A stretch of DNA of 64,000 nucleotides from Aurantiochytrium sp. KH105 (Eukaryota > Sar > Bigyra > Thraustochytrida > Thraustochytriidae). A model generated the notes under the pieces. That model saw nothing but the letters and a program-made list of their open reading frames with translations. It was not told where the DNA came from and made no database searches. The translations under genes and the position numbers were made by a program. The stretch is from NCBI GenBank assembly GCA_003116975.1, contig BGKB01000020.1, positions 744,001-808,000 on the forward strand, written 5' to 3'. Below, one piece after another: positions 51,665 to 61,347 of the stretch. Numbering within the stretch: the stretch's first letter is position 1; the number at the start of each line of letters is the position of its first letter.

Positions 51665-52230
51665 TTGACGCCTGACGCCGCGTCTTCGAGAAAGTGACGT
51701 TTAGCCAGGATTGTCAAGGGGGACGGCGACAGATAGTTGTATGCCAGCTGACCTAGCGTTTGATGCATCATTATCATGAGCCTGTTGGTGCTGCTGGCCT
51801 TGTTCGTCTCCAGACGCCGCGTCTTTGGGAAAGTGACGTTGATCCAGGATTGTCAAGAGGGACGACGACAGATAGTTGTATGCCAAGCGTCTGCCAGCTG
51901 ACCTAGCGTTTGATGCATCATTATCATGAGCCTGTTGATGCTACTTGTCGTGTTTAACACCAGACGCTAGGTTTGTGGATCTGTCACGTCGAGCCAGAAT
52001 TGTCAAAAGCGACAGCAGTAGATAGTTGCATGCCAAGCTTCTGCCGAATGATCCAGCATTGGATGCATTTCATAAATAGGTTTGCTGTTGCTGCTAGCCT
52101 AATTCGAATCCAAACCCTGCGTTTGTGGATCTGTGAGGGCCCCAGTGGCAACCGTCCGCTTGTCAAGCCTCTCTCCGATGATCCAGGATTAGAAGCGTTC
52201 CATGCATGCGGCCCCAAACGTTGCGTCTCT
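51665..52230. repeat. ~140-150 bp imperfect tandem repeat array
   Basis: Three fairly complete copies and one degraded copy. Anchor sequences recur at about 51681 (CGTCTTCGAGAAAGTGACGTT), 51820 (CGTCTTTGGGAAAGTGACGTT), 51971 (GTTTGTGGATCTGTCACGTC) and 52121 (GTTTGTGGATCTGTGAG), giving spacings of 139, 151 and 150 bp. Copies share AGCCAGGATTGTCAA, GACAGATAGTTGTATGCCA and a GATGCATCATTATCATGAGC segment; copy 2 carries an extra ~12 bp. Copies become more diverged to the right. There is no coding signal. Confidence 0.85.
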
Positions 52231-52555
52231 GCAGCGAAGACGGAACAAAACGATGGACGAGAGATTTCTCTATATGAGTGGATTCTCTTTGGCAAACCTT
52301 TAAAAAGCCTTGCGACGATTCCGGTCGCTGCCTACACGTTCCATTCCTTTGGATGATCACCATTTCTACTTGGCAACTACTGTTTTCTTTTACTTTGCAA
52401 CGTATTCGTTTGCAGACATGTGAGGTTGATTAGATGGTGAATTATGTTTTACTGTTGAAATCAAAGATGCGTATACAAAGAATTGCCAAACGTCAGCCGC
52501 AGGACCTAGAGTCAGGTGTATCGCACAGACAGCTAGCTGTAAGCTCGGCCAAAAG

Positions 52556-52720
52556 CCCCTTTGCTTCACACAAGCGTGAAAGATTCTCCTTGAATCGCAA
52601 ACAAAACGTAGGCCTAGTAGCAGGACAGCCCCAACCAACACCCCTTTGTTTCACACAAACGTGAGAGATTCTCCTTGAATCACAAACAAAACGTAGTAGT
52701 AGGACAGCCCTAACCAGCCC
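52556..52720. repeat. 85-bp tandem duplication
   Basis: Two copies begin at 52556 and 52641 with CCCCTTTG(C/T)TTCACACAA and share AGATTCTCCTTGAATC and ACAAACAAAACGTAG. A few substitutions and one small gap separate them. It lies just 3' of the rhomboid gene's stop codon. Confidence 0.9.
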
Positions 52721-52722
52721 CC

Positions 52723-53877
52723 TTAACAGACCTCTTGACAGAGCCCAATGAGCAAGTTGTTGTTGTCTGCGAGTCCATCCGGCGCAGTAGCGTTAACCGC
52801 AGGACTTGACGGGCAGTACACCGTGACGGTGGTGGAGTTTACAAAATAGGCCGTGACGCCCGCATCCGAACACTCGTCACAGGTCCACCAGGGCGAGTCA
52901 CCCGGTGGAAAGGGAACACACGAGAGATATCGGCACCACGTGCACCACTCGTCCGCATCGACACCTAGATACAAGACCAAGAGCGAAACGACCACCAGCA
53001 GCGGCGTAATGAGCACAGACAAGCTCTGCAAGACAACCTGATACCGCTTGCGCTCCTTGAGCTCCCCCCATCGAGTGAATCGATTTGAAACCAAAACGCC
53101 AAAACCAACCAAAATGCCCGTCACGAATCCAGCAATGTGAGCAAAGTTGTCCAGAAAAGGCATGAGGCCCAGCATGAGGTTCACCGCCGTGGCCAGGACG
53201 AGCTGCGTAATGGAAATGCAGTGTTGGCCTTTGTACAGCGACCAGTTGAGAATGAGCTCGCTCCACGCGCTGCCAAAGAGCGCAAAGATTGCTCCCGAGG
53301 CACCCACGCCAACCGTGACGGGACTCAAAATTGCACTCCACACAACGCCCTGGAAACCACCCAAAAGGATGATGAGCGCGGCCGCAAGACTTCCAAACTG
53401 GTTCTCAAGCGGGAAACCAATCTGCCAGAGCGCGAACATGTTGAAAAGGTAATGCAGAATCCCCGCGTGCAGGAAAATGGGCGCAATGAGACGATACCAG
53501 TCTCCCTCCAAGATGAGATCTGCGCGCTTGGCGCCCAGCTCCAGCAAGGTGCTCACTGAGACGCCAATGGTGGGGTTTGTTGAGAACGACTCAAGTTCCC
53601 AGTTGTTCACTGCAAACTCAATCACGAGCATTACACTGCAGCACAAAAACAGCGTCATACACACCAGTGGCCGTCCTGTCTTGAACATCGACTTGGGTTC
53701 ATCTGCATGCTGGATCTGGAACGCACCGTACGAGGACGCTGCGCGCAAAAGTCGTCGGTACGTCTTGGGAGTTGCCAGCGTCTCGCCCTCGACGCCCGTC
53801 TCCGCCGTGTCGACGGCCGGCGTCGCCACGGGCGTCGCGGGCCGCGTCTGCTCCACTCCCGCGGACGACGACGCCAT
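52723..53877 (-). CDS. rhomboid-family intramembrane serine protease
   Basis: A 384-residue polytopic protein. The cytosolic N-terminus (~65 residues) is followed by the rhomboid core: WYRLIAPIFLHAGILHYLFN (residues 127-146) with the L1-loop Trp-Arg and membrane His residues, the catalytic Ser194 in GVGASGAIFALFG, and the catalytic His247 in DNFAHIAGFVTGI. Both dyad residues are present, so it should cleave membrane-spanning substrates within the bilayer. A later hydrophobic segment ends near residue 310, and the last ~75 residues form a Cys-rich tail (EWCTWCRYLSC, WWTCDEC, final CQEVC) with Asn-x-Ser/Thr sites. This suggests a disulfide-bonded domain outside the cytosol. The overall layout fits secretase-type rhomboids; the Cys-rich tail is unusual. 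Confidence 0.9.
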   Translation of the reverse strand: MASSSAGVEQTRPATPVATPAVDTAETGVEGETLATPKTYRRLLRAASSYGAFQIQHADEPKSMFKTGRPLVCMTLFLCCSVMLVIEFAVNNWELESFSTNPTIGVSVSTLLELGAKRADLILEGDWYRLIAPIFLHAGILHYLFNMFALWQIGFPLENQFGSLAAALIILLGGFQGVVWSAILSPVTVGVGASGAIFALFGSAWSELILNWSLYKGQHCISITQLVLATAVNLMLGLMPFLDNFAHIAGFVTGILVGFGVLVSNRFTRWGELKERKRYQVVLQSLSVLITPLLVVVSLLVLYLGVDADEWCTWCRYLSCVPFPPGDSPWWTCDECSDAGVTAYFVNSTTVTVYCPSSPAVNATAPDGLADNNNLLIGLCQEVC

Positions 53878-54973
53878 GGCGCTCTTCTCCTCGCGCGCGA
53901 GGCTGCTTGCGCCTCGCGCCTTACTCGACCCGAAAAGAGAAAAGGAAACCAGACCTCGCCACCCTTGAGAGGTCAGTCAGTCAGTCAGATGGCCGACCGA
54001 GCCCGCCGGGCCCGCGCGCTCGCTCAGTTCTCCGCTCACGCACTGCGGCGCCGCGGCGCGCACGGAGCCGTCCCTCGTCGCCCCGCGCAGGTCCTCCGCG
54101 GCGGCCTCGCGTCTCTCCTCCCACGCACGCACGCACGCACGCACGCACCCGGACGCCGCACGATGAGATGCGCGCGCGCGTGTTCTCGTTCTGGGTGCTC
54201 AAAGAAAGGGAGACTGCGAAAGTGGCGCGGGCTCCTCCGACGCCTCTCTCGTATCTGGTTCGCGTCGCACACCTTGGACGTCATGCTATCAGCCGTACCA
54301 GACACGGCGCGGCATGTACCGGATAGCCCAAGTCTCTCCAACCCGTGCAAGAGGCCGGCTCTCGACGCTGAAAACGACCTCGACAACCTTCGGCTTCCAG
54401 TGCACGCACTCCAAATGCGCCAAAAACCGTCGGGAGCGTCGTCTTCGCGCGGGTTTGGGCGCACGGTTTGCTTTTTTCGGGTGGCTCTTTCGCCGCTGCC
54501 ACGCGAGCCGGCGTACACTAGCGTGCGGCTCTTCGTGGTCTCTGTGCCCCCCTCCCAGCCTTGGTCCCTTCATCGACCTCGTTACACTCGTGGCTTATCA
54601 CCACCGCGGGGGGCATACTGGAAGCGTTTATCTATTCTTAAATACTCCCCTACCGGGGAACGTTTCATGCGTAGCTCGAAGACCGAAGGGGGGCACAATG
54701 GGTATTTGCGGGAACGTTGGAGAATAGACCTCTTTCCAGGATAGACCTCATCTTCGCGGCGGCGCAGACTGACAACGACCGCTAGCGAGCTAGCTTCTTC
54801 GCTTTCCTTGCCTCGCCCGCGCGCGCGGTCGCCGACCTTGACGCACGCGGACGAACGCCAAGAGAACAGGGCTGCCTCGCGTGCGCCGCTCTCTACTCCG
54901 CTTCCGCCCTCGCCCCGCGTAGAGCCGACGTGCTCGGGTCGCGCAAAGAAAGAGTGCTTCGAGCCCAGCAACC
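53878..54973. other. divergent spacer between the rhomboid gene and PFDN5
   Basis: About 1.1 kb. It contains a CAGT run near 53973-53988 and a GCAC run near 54125-54147. The open frames here are GC-rich with no domain. It probably holds both promoters. Confidence 0.55.
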
Positions 54974-55837
54974 ATGTCGACGCCCCAGACGGACCCGACC
55001 AAAATCCCGCTGCAGCAGCTGCAGCAGCAGCGCAATATCATGCAACAGGTACGTTGAAGCTCCCGCTCTTTACTCGTGCTGGACTGAAAATGCAAATGTA
55101 AACGTGTGAACGTCTGCAGACGAACTGACATTGCAACTGCCTACACCAGGAGCTGCAAGAGATGAAGACCCGTCACAGGAGCATGATGACTGCCTCAAAG
55201 CGCTATCTTGAGTCTCTGCGCACTGTTGAGATGGTCGAAAGCGCCCAGGACGGTACGTTTCTTTTCCTTTTTCTTTTCTTCGTCTTGCATTTGCAAAAGC
55301 CATCTGTCGCGACGGTTGACGCCCTAACGCGCCTCTTTTTTCTGTTTATCTCGTGCTGTCCGCATCTTCAATCCCGGCTGATCTTGCAAACGCTCTCGTT
55401 TCTTCTCTGTTTTCTCTTTGCGCAGGTCAAAAAATGCTTGTTCCTATGAATGATTCCATCTTTGTTCCTGGAGAGCTTACCAACACTTCACATGTCACTG
55501 TTGAAATTGGCACGGGCTTCTTCGTCAAGCGCACCATCCCGGACGCCAAAGAGTACCTCGAGCGCAAGGTAAGTCTCATGCGCGGAAAGTCTTTTATCTG
55601 CTGGCATATGCCCTCGCCCCTTCTCCACTCGCCAAAAAACAATGAACTAACGTCAAGAGCTCTCGCGCGTTATTCCTTCTTTTCGCCTTGCAGGTCAAGA
55701 ATGTTCAACTTTACATTGAACGCGTGGGCGTGAATATTCTTGCCCAAGAGAACAACCTTTCTCAGATTGACGAAATCTTCCGCGCAAGGGTACAGATGGT
55801 CAGAGAGCAGGCCGATGCTGCCGAGCAGCAAGCCTGA
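54974..55837 (+). CDS. PFDN5: prefoldin subunit 5 (four exons)
   Basis: Exons 54974-55048, 55150-55252, 55426-55568 and 55694-55837 join in frame to 154 residues, near the usual length. Prefoldin is the hexameric jellyfish co-chaperone that hands nascent actin and tubulin to CCT; PFDN5 is an alpha-type subunit. The product has an N-terminal coiled-coil helix (IPLQQLQQQRNIMQQELQEM), the beta-hairpin core with KMLVPMNDSIFVPGEL and VTVEIGTGFFVKRT (the human counterpart reads LLVPLTSSMYVPGKL, VLIDVGTGYYVEKT), DAKEYLERKV and a C-terminal helix. Introns of 101, 173 and 125 bp have donors GTACGT, GTACGT and GTAAGT and acceptors ending CCAG, GCAG and GCAG. No single open frame covers the gene. The join is my reading, unconfirmed by RNA data. 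Confidence 0.93.
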
Positions 55838-56323
55838 GAACAAGAGAAAAGAAAATGTCCTCGTTTGTTTTATCTGCCCTCTCGCCGAGAATCAACAAAG
55901 TAGTCAAGCTCGGGTCGGCCAAAGCCCTTTTGCCTGGGAGGGAGAGCCTTGTCGCCGCTCCTCTATGCAAGCCTATTACAAAGAAACACCCTTTTTTTCT
56001 TCTTCTTTTTTTTTTTAACCCCCTAGACTCTCTCTCGAGCCCAGGTCTCATTTGCTTTTCTTTTTTTTCTCCAGGAGTCATCTTTGATTCGATGCTGGTC
56101 ATCATTGTGATCGGAAAAGGGACGAACAATTGTCCAGTCTCTTCTCTTCCTCGTTGCTCTTGATCTTTGTCGGTCTTCCTGTCTCTCGTCGTGTGAAAAA
56201 AAAAAAATGTGGTCGGCAGAGGCAGGCCGGCCGGCCCGGACCGAGCCACTGCAACCAGCAATTCATGTACAAAGACTCGGAGTCACCAAAGGACGAAGGG
56301 CTCTGGGTGCGTGCGCTTACACG
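55838..56323. other. spacer between PFDN5 and the PhyH-like gene
   Basis: About 490 bp, including T-rich runs (55990-56018, 56060-56070) and an A-tract (56197-56208). The next gene's frame is open from an ATG at 56207. No other gene is seen. Confidence 0.5.
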
Positions 56324-57628
56324 ATGGCGTCTGCTCGCGGAGAGGCGATGGCAGACATGCCCCTCCCCTCGCCCAAAGCCACAGGCGAGGTGAGCGAGGA
56401 CATGCGCGCTGACGAGCAGCTCATGGAGACTCTCGAGGACGCCGCGTACTGGCGCAAGGTCTGCCCACACCTTCACGTAGGCGAGCATGAACGCGTGCAG
56501 GAGGCCGCGCAAGCCGCCAAAGAACGCGTCGCAAACTGGCAAACCCAGGCCGAAACGAAGCGCGGGGAGTTCGCAGAAAATGGGTTTTTCCACATGACTC
56601 CCCAAGACTTGGGCCTCGGCGAGGACGACTACCTCGAGCGCATTCACGCGCTTGCACTTGGCGTCGTTCGTCTCATGCAGCATGGTTGGCCCGCTTCTTT
56701 TATCTTCATCTATGACGAGGCCTGGATTCTCGTGGCCGGTGCCTCGGCGCGCCTCGAGGCGGCCACCGGCGGCTCGGGCTTCATTGGCGACATGTACGCC
56801 TGGTATGTCGAGCCAGACCACGGACAGCGCGGCTGGGGACCCCATCGAGACCGCATGGGTTCTGGTCCCGAGTCTTTCCGGGCCGACGGCACTTCAAAGC
56901 TCAGTACAACGTGGCTCGCGCTCACCGACGCTGGGCCCAACAATTCTTGTCTCTATGTTGTTCCGGCAACCGCGGACCCGCTCTTTCACAAGGCGGATCG
57001 CCAGGACGTCGACCCGCTCGCCGAGATCTTCGCCAACGATCCCCAAGCCTATCAGAGCATTCGCGCGCTGCCGGCCCCAGCAGGCTGCGCTTGGCACTTT
57101 TCGCACCGCATCATTCATTGGGGGTCTCACGTGGCGCGCCGCTCCTCGCTTGGACCGGCGCGACCACCACAGCCCCGCATCGCCATGAGCTGGGTGGTCG
57201 GCGACGCCGCCTACGAGGATCCGGCCTTTCCTCGAGAGGCAAATCTGCCCTCGCCCCCCGTGCATCTGCGTGTCGCCTTTGTTGCTGGACAAATTGTGGC
57301 CTATGGCGGACAGACCAAGCTCCGCAAGGGGTTCCGGACCATGTGCTTTCGGTTCTTCAAAAAGCACAGTCAGCTCTTTACGGAATTTTACCGCGACAAG
57401 GTTGAGTTCATTCACTTTTGCCGTCCTGCGCCTGCTCCCGAAGTTCACCTCAAGGAGTCTTCGCGCAAGGCGCTGGAGACCGTCGACGTCTCCAAGCTCG
57501 AGTTTGCCACACCGCAGGACGATTCCAAGCTTGATGGCATCAAAGGTATGTTCGGGTCCGATTCCAGCAGCGAAGACGAAGACGATAACGACGACGAGGA
57601 GGAGGAGGAGGAGGAGGATAACATGTAG
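56324..57628 (+). CDS. phytanoyl-CoA dioxygenase (PhyH)-like protein
   Basis: An Fe(II)/2-oxoglutarate oxygenase-like protein. In the 434-residue form the iron-binding HxD appears in WGPHRDRMGSG (His174, Asp176) and the distal His in SHRIIHWGSHVARRSS (about His265), with a 2-OG-binding Arg nearby. Between them lie the typical strands STTWLALTDAGPNNSCLYVV. All three metal ligands look intact. The C-terminus is acidic (SSEDEDDNDDEEE) and disordered, which is unusual for peroxisomal PhyH; no PTS1 is seen at the end (EDNM). The start at 56324 (MASARGEAM) is preferred over 56207, whose extra 39 residues look like leader. The substrate is unknown; hydroxylation of a lipid or amino-acid derivative is possible. 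Confidence 0.78.
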   Translation: MASARGEAMADMPLPSPKATGEVSEDMRADEQLMETLEDAAYWRKVCPHLHVGEHERVQEAAQAAKERVANWQTQAETKRGEFAENGFFHMTPQDLGLGEDDYLERIHALALGVVRLMQHGWPASFIFIYDEAWILVAGASARLEAATGGSGFIGDMYAWYVEPDHGQRGWGPHRDRMGSGPESFRADGTSKLSTTWLALTDAGPNNSCLYVVPATADPLFHKADRQDVDPLAEIFANDPQAYQSIRALPAPAGCAWHFSHRIIHWGSHVARRSSLGPARPPQPRIAMSWVVGDAAYEDPAFPREANLPSPPVHLRVAFVAGQIVAYGGQTKLRKGFRTMCFRFFKKHSQLFTEFYRDKVEFIHFCRPAPAPEVHLKESSRKALETVDVSKLEFATPQDDSKLDGIKGMFGSDSSSEDEDDNDDEEEEEEEDNM

Positions 57629-57999
57629 AGTTTTGTCGAGTGACAGACAGATGGACCCAAAAACCCCATCACTCGCCCGTAGCGCTGTACACAGATAATA
57701 CAACTTCCTGAACAATCTCAACTCTTGGCGAAGCGAAACGTTCCAAGAAAGGTCGACTCCCTCCCCTCCCCCCCCCCCCAAAAAAAAAAAAATGAATGAA
57801 TGACTTCAGGTTGCCTTCGTTTCTCTCAGAACATCATCATGAGGAGACACGGAAACTCAATTTTTCTTTGGATTCTTCTGCATCAGTTGCTGTTGATCTC
57901 AGGATAGCTGACCGGAACACATTGGATGCTTGGATTTCCGCTGAACCTCACAAATCTCAAGGCTTCTTTGTTTTGAATTTGATTTTATTAGCTTTTTGT
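57629..57999. other. convergent spacer
   Basis: About 370 bp between the PhyH-like and OSCA-like stop codons, with a poly-C/poly-A tract (57763-57793). No gene is seen. Confidence 0.5.
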
Positions 58000-60402
58000 T
58001 TACAAGACGCGGACGGCAGCCTCCCGGTCTTCACAGTGTGGTCTGTGCGCGGGCAAGTGATATCCTTGCTGTGCGAATTGCCCTGGCTGCGGAAAAGTTT
58101 TCGCATCCAGGCCAAAATTGTAGTCGCCAAAAGATATACTCACCTCTCGAAAAGATGTTGCACCTGGATGCCCCGACAAGGTCGCGTCCGCCTTATCAAA
58201 GACGACACCTGTAGATCCGTGCAACGCTTCAGAGGGTGATACACCTTCGTGTATATCCATTTCAGCAAGATTGGAAGGCGGTGATCGGAAAAGTGCAGGC
58301 CGGGCGGTTTCCATGTACACCCAAGCTAAAACAAAAGCCAGCGAGAGGCCGCACATGAGCATGGAAAAAAAGAGTGCTCGCCCGTCGATCGTGTCGTATG
58401 GGACAAAGGTATCTGCAGAGGCCAAGAGATGAAGCAGCGTCGGTAGCATTACCACAATGCAAGCCAACTTGGCAAGCACTCGAAGTGCAATCACAGCAAC
58501 ATTGGGCCCAAGCTGTGGAGCCACATGCGACGATGCAAGTGCTGCCGCATTGTGCGTACGGGAGAGTCTGGCAATAAAGTCCTCAATGAAAAGTCGCGCA
58601 ATACTTCCGAAAGCCGCCCATGCCAGCACGGTAGTGCCCCAGGGAGACGATGACGCGAGCGCCGGCAAGATCACAAGCATGCATGCTTCGGCATGCATCA
58701 GCGCCAAGGGAGGTGGGGCCAAAGTATTTGACGCTGCCGATACTGTGCCGCTTTGTGTCCATGTGCCCATGGCTGGTGGCGCAGACTGATGCATCGCCTT
58801 GGAAAAAAGACGAGCCAAGGCGCGAGAAATGCTAACTGCCTCAAAAACCAGTGAGGCGATCACAAGTACCCTCATCCCGCTCCTCGCCTGCGCCGACAAC
58901 GCCAGCGAAGTAAGAAAGCATAGCGCCATAAGAACGGATACGCGGAATCGCTCGCCATGTTCCTGTGAAAAGGTTAGCACAGGACGTTCCGGGAGCAGAC
59001 CCTGATGCGGATGCGGGAGAATGAGCAGCGCGTAAAGGGCCAGCGCTGCAGCGGCACCAAGCAGGGCTTCCGCAAAACTTGTGGTTTCTTTCAAATGGAA
59101 GGGTTGCGCAGCAGCCCCAACGACGAGCCCGACCGAAACCAAGAGAGCGCAAGAAAAAATAATCACAAAGCTGCGCAGCTTGGTCTGCCGTCCGAAATCG
59201 ACACCAGGGCGCATAGCCTCAAAGTTGATATCCTCTGGTGCTGGTGCAGACCGGACAAAGATGGGCTGCATGTCCTCGCCGAACTTTGAGCGGAGCTCGC
59301 GCGAAGGAGGGAACCACCAACGCTCGGCGTGGTCGCGCTGCGTGCCATGCGGCGCCCCCGCAGATCCAAGACCTGGGCGTGGCGATTGCAGCGACGCCCC
59401 TTCTCGAAGCAGAGAGCTCGGCTCATCGTCGAAAAAGATGGCATCCTCGTCCTCTTCACCCAAGCCAGCCATGTGAATGTACTCGAGTGAGTCGCGCAGG
59501 ACCGCCTTGGCGTCCACGATGCGCTCAAAGGTGACCACAGCACATCCCAAAGCTTCGACATGATGCGTCGATTCCAGACGGGCAAGCTTTTCGTCAATTT
59601 TCTCCATCCAACGCCGATACCGGTCCTGGCGGCGGTCGCCAGCTCGTCGTGCCATGCGTCGACACATCCTGCAGCACAATAAACGAGGAACAACACCATG
59701 CAAAGGCCGCCAGCGTTGTTGTTCGCGCTCCGCAGCTCTTGACATGGCTCGGAGCTCATTGCGCAGGCGTCGCAGGCGCACAATTTGCCCAATGTCTAGA
59801 AGCGTTAAAACGTTATCGACAGGGCCATACTTTTCAGCAAAAAAATCCGCCAAACGCGGGCCGTCAGGGACTAAACCCACGGAGCCTTGAAAGGCCGGGC
59901 AGCTCACCAAGACGCTGCGTGCCGCGACGCCGTCCACCTCCCAGTGCTGGCGCGTATCTCTGTAAAATATAATGGTGAGCACGATGAGCAACAGGCTCAT
60001 CCACGCTGGCCGCAAAAGTGGGCCAGCCTTGGGCTCTGCGGCGTCCACGAGCCATCCTCCACATGCCGCCAGACAAAGGGTCGCTGCAGACAGCTGCAAA
60101 AAGATCACAAGCAGGGCTTGGCCGCTGCCCCAATTGGCCGCGGCCTTTCGCGCAGTGACTCCGGGCAGCTGCAAGACGTTGCTACAGCTGTGCTCCCCAG
60201 TGCCAAGATTTTTGTGTGTTCGTGACGGCGACTGTGGCTGCGGCTGCGACTGCGGCTGCGCGTGCCCTTGCGCACGCGTCTGTTTCTGCATCTCCTCATC
60301 GTCTCTCCACGCAGCGTGCGCGTCGTGCTTGCTCGCGTGCAGGAGGCCGCACGTCTCCCCGTCGACGTCCGGGCCGCCGGCATCCACGAGATCCTCTCGC
60401 AT
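58000..60402 (-). CDS. OSCA/TMEM63-like membrane channel (CSC1 family)
   Basis: About ten membrane helices are readable: two at the N-terminal side (LLVIFLQLSAATLCLAACGG and a second near SLLLIVLTIIFY), then a ~200-residue cytosolic domain, then eight more. The cytosolic domain has the family's layout: an RNA-recognition-like fold with LVSCPAFQGSVGLVPDGPRL and EALGCAVVTFERIVDAKAVL. It ends in FVRSAPAPEDINFEAMRPG, matching the APEPxDIxWxN block that precedes the pore helices in OSCA/TMEM63. These are mechanosensitive or osmosensitive cation channels. It has 800 residues from ATG 60402 (MREDLVDAGG); the frame is open to 60675, but the extra 91 residues are Arg-rich filler. Conductance cannot be inferred. 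The family call rests on the cytosolic signature and topology. Confidence 0.7.
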   Translation of the reverse strand: MREDLVDAGGPDVDGETCGLLHASKHDAHAAWRDDEEMQKQTRAQGHAQPQSQPQPQSPSRTHKNLGTGEHSCSNVLQLPGVTARKAAANWGSGQALLVIFLQLSAATLCLAACGGWLVDAAEPKAGPLLRPAWMSLLLIVLTIIFYRDTRQHWEVDGVAARSVLVSCPAFQGSVGLVPDGPRLADFFAEKYGPVDNVLTLLDIGQIVRLRRLRNELRAMSRAAEREQQRWRPLHGVVPRLLCCRMCRRMARRAGDRRQDRYRRWMEKIDEKLARLESTHHVEALGCAVVTFERIVDAKAVLRDSLEYIHMAGLGEEDEDAIFFDDEPSSLLREGASLQSPRPGLGSAGAPHGTQRDHAERWWFPPSRELRSKFGEDMQPIFVRSAPAPEDINFEAMRPGVDFGRQTKLRSFVIIFSCALLVSVGLVVGAAAQPFHLKETTSFAEALLGAAAALALYALLILPHPHQGLLPERPVLTFSQEHGERFRVSVLMALCFLTSLALSAQARSGMRVLVIASLVFEAVSISRALARLFSKAMHQSAPPAMGTWTQSGTVSAASNTLAPPPLALMHAEACMLVILPALASSSPWGTTVLAWAAFGSIARLFIEDFIARLSRTHNAAALASSHVAPQLGPNVAVIALRVLAKLACIVVMLPTLLHLLASADTFVPYDTIDGRALFFSMLMCGLSLAFVLAWVYMETARPALFRSPPSNLAEMDIHEGVSPSEALHGSTGVVFDKADATLSGHPGATSFREVSISFGDYNFGLDAKTFPQPGQFAQQGYHLPAHRPHCEDREAAVRVL

Positions 60403-61347
60403 CCCGGCAAACGGGCCCGAGGCCCGGCCGGCCGGCTGGCTGCACGCACGTTTGTGCCCGGCGGGCTCGAGCGGCCGCGACGGCGAGCACGGCTGCGCAA
60501 GACACCGGCTGCGCGCAACGCTGTCGCGATCGCTCTGCAACGCGCGCGCACGCGCCTCTCGTTTGGTGTCTGGACAGAGACGAAGAGAAGACACTCTTGA
60601 AGATTTTTGAGGCGCCTTCCGAGTCCTTCCTCCTATGCTTCTTCTCCTTCTTCGCCTTCCCAACTCCCGCTGCACAACTTGATCCTGGTCACGACTTCTT
60701 GTGCCGGTTGGCCAGGAGACCTTTGCTGCCAGCCAGGCAGAGGCTGGCTATCCTGCCGACCAGGACTGTCGGCAAGCTGCGGACGAGGAAGGAAGGGGCT
60801 GCGCGTGGATCCGGGCTGGCAACAGACGACTCGGGGAGCTCGTTGCCAGCGTCGACAAATAGCAACTCCTCCTCTCTCGCCTAGCGTATACGCTGGGTCG
60901 ATCGATGGTCACAGTCCAGGATGGTGATGAGCATGGATAGTGATGATGAGAAATGGTGCTCTGCAATGCTCGTTTGCCCAGCCTGAGGAGATGCCAAGGC
61001 CACGGGATGACACGAAAAGTAGCCCGATCGACTTTATTTAGAAGGAAACGAGGAAAAGGCGAGAAGAAGGCGAGACACCGTTTCGGCAACAGGAAACTGC
61101 CGGCACGCGCTGCGAGGAGAAGCGGTCCGACTCGGAGCTTGGCAAGAAGCACTGATGAGAGAAAAAAAAAAAACGTCGCGTCGTGTCGCGATCCATCCAT
61201 CAACAAGTACCCGGAAATGAGGAGGACACTCGTGATTCCGAATTGATCTTGATTTTCCGCAACGAGGCGTGCAAATTAATTGGGGCGCTCGAAGGCAGCG
61301 ACGATCTTCGATGAAAAGCAAACAAGCTTTCTTTTCTTTTGATTAAT
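60403..61347. other. spacer / 5' leader upstream of the OSCA-like gene
   Basis: About 950 bp, with an A-tract (61162-61173) and no supported gene. Confidence 0.5.

Larger units (their letters stand above)
45182..52722. other. 7.5 kb gene-poor, microsatellite-rich region
   Basis: I could not support any gene here. The many open frames on both strands consist of repeat-derived or GC-rich low-complexity sequence. Visible repeat runs: GGAA near 45450-45482, TTTC near 45865-45935, CTTGG near 46250-46305, GCAA near 46350-46373, AGAGC near 46828-46855, CTCA near 47143-47165, GGCT near 47295-47325, CATCG near 47458-47497, TTGTC near 47905-47965, ATTGC at 48190-48292, GCTA near 48746-48762, AGCAAC near 49728-49750 and CTG at 51021-51058. 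I saw no tRNA or rRNA. The right end holds a longer tandem array. Confidence 0.65.

Noticed and set aside
51973..52356. 127-residue open frame across the tandem array
   Set aside because: Runs through diverged repeat copies with no protein-like pattern shared between copies.
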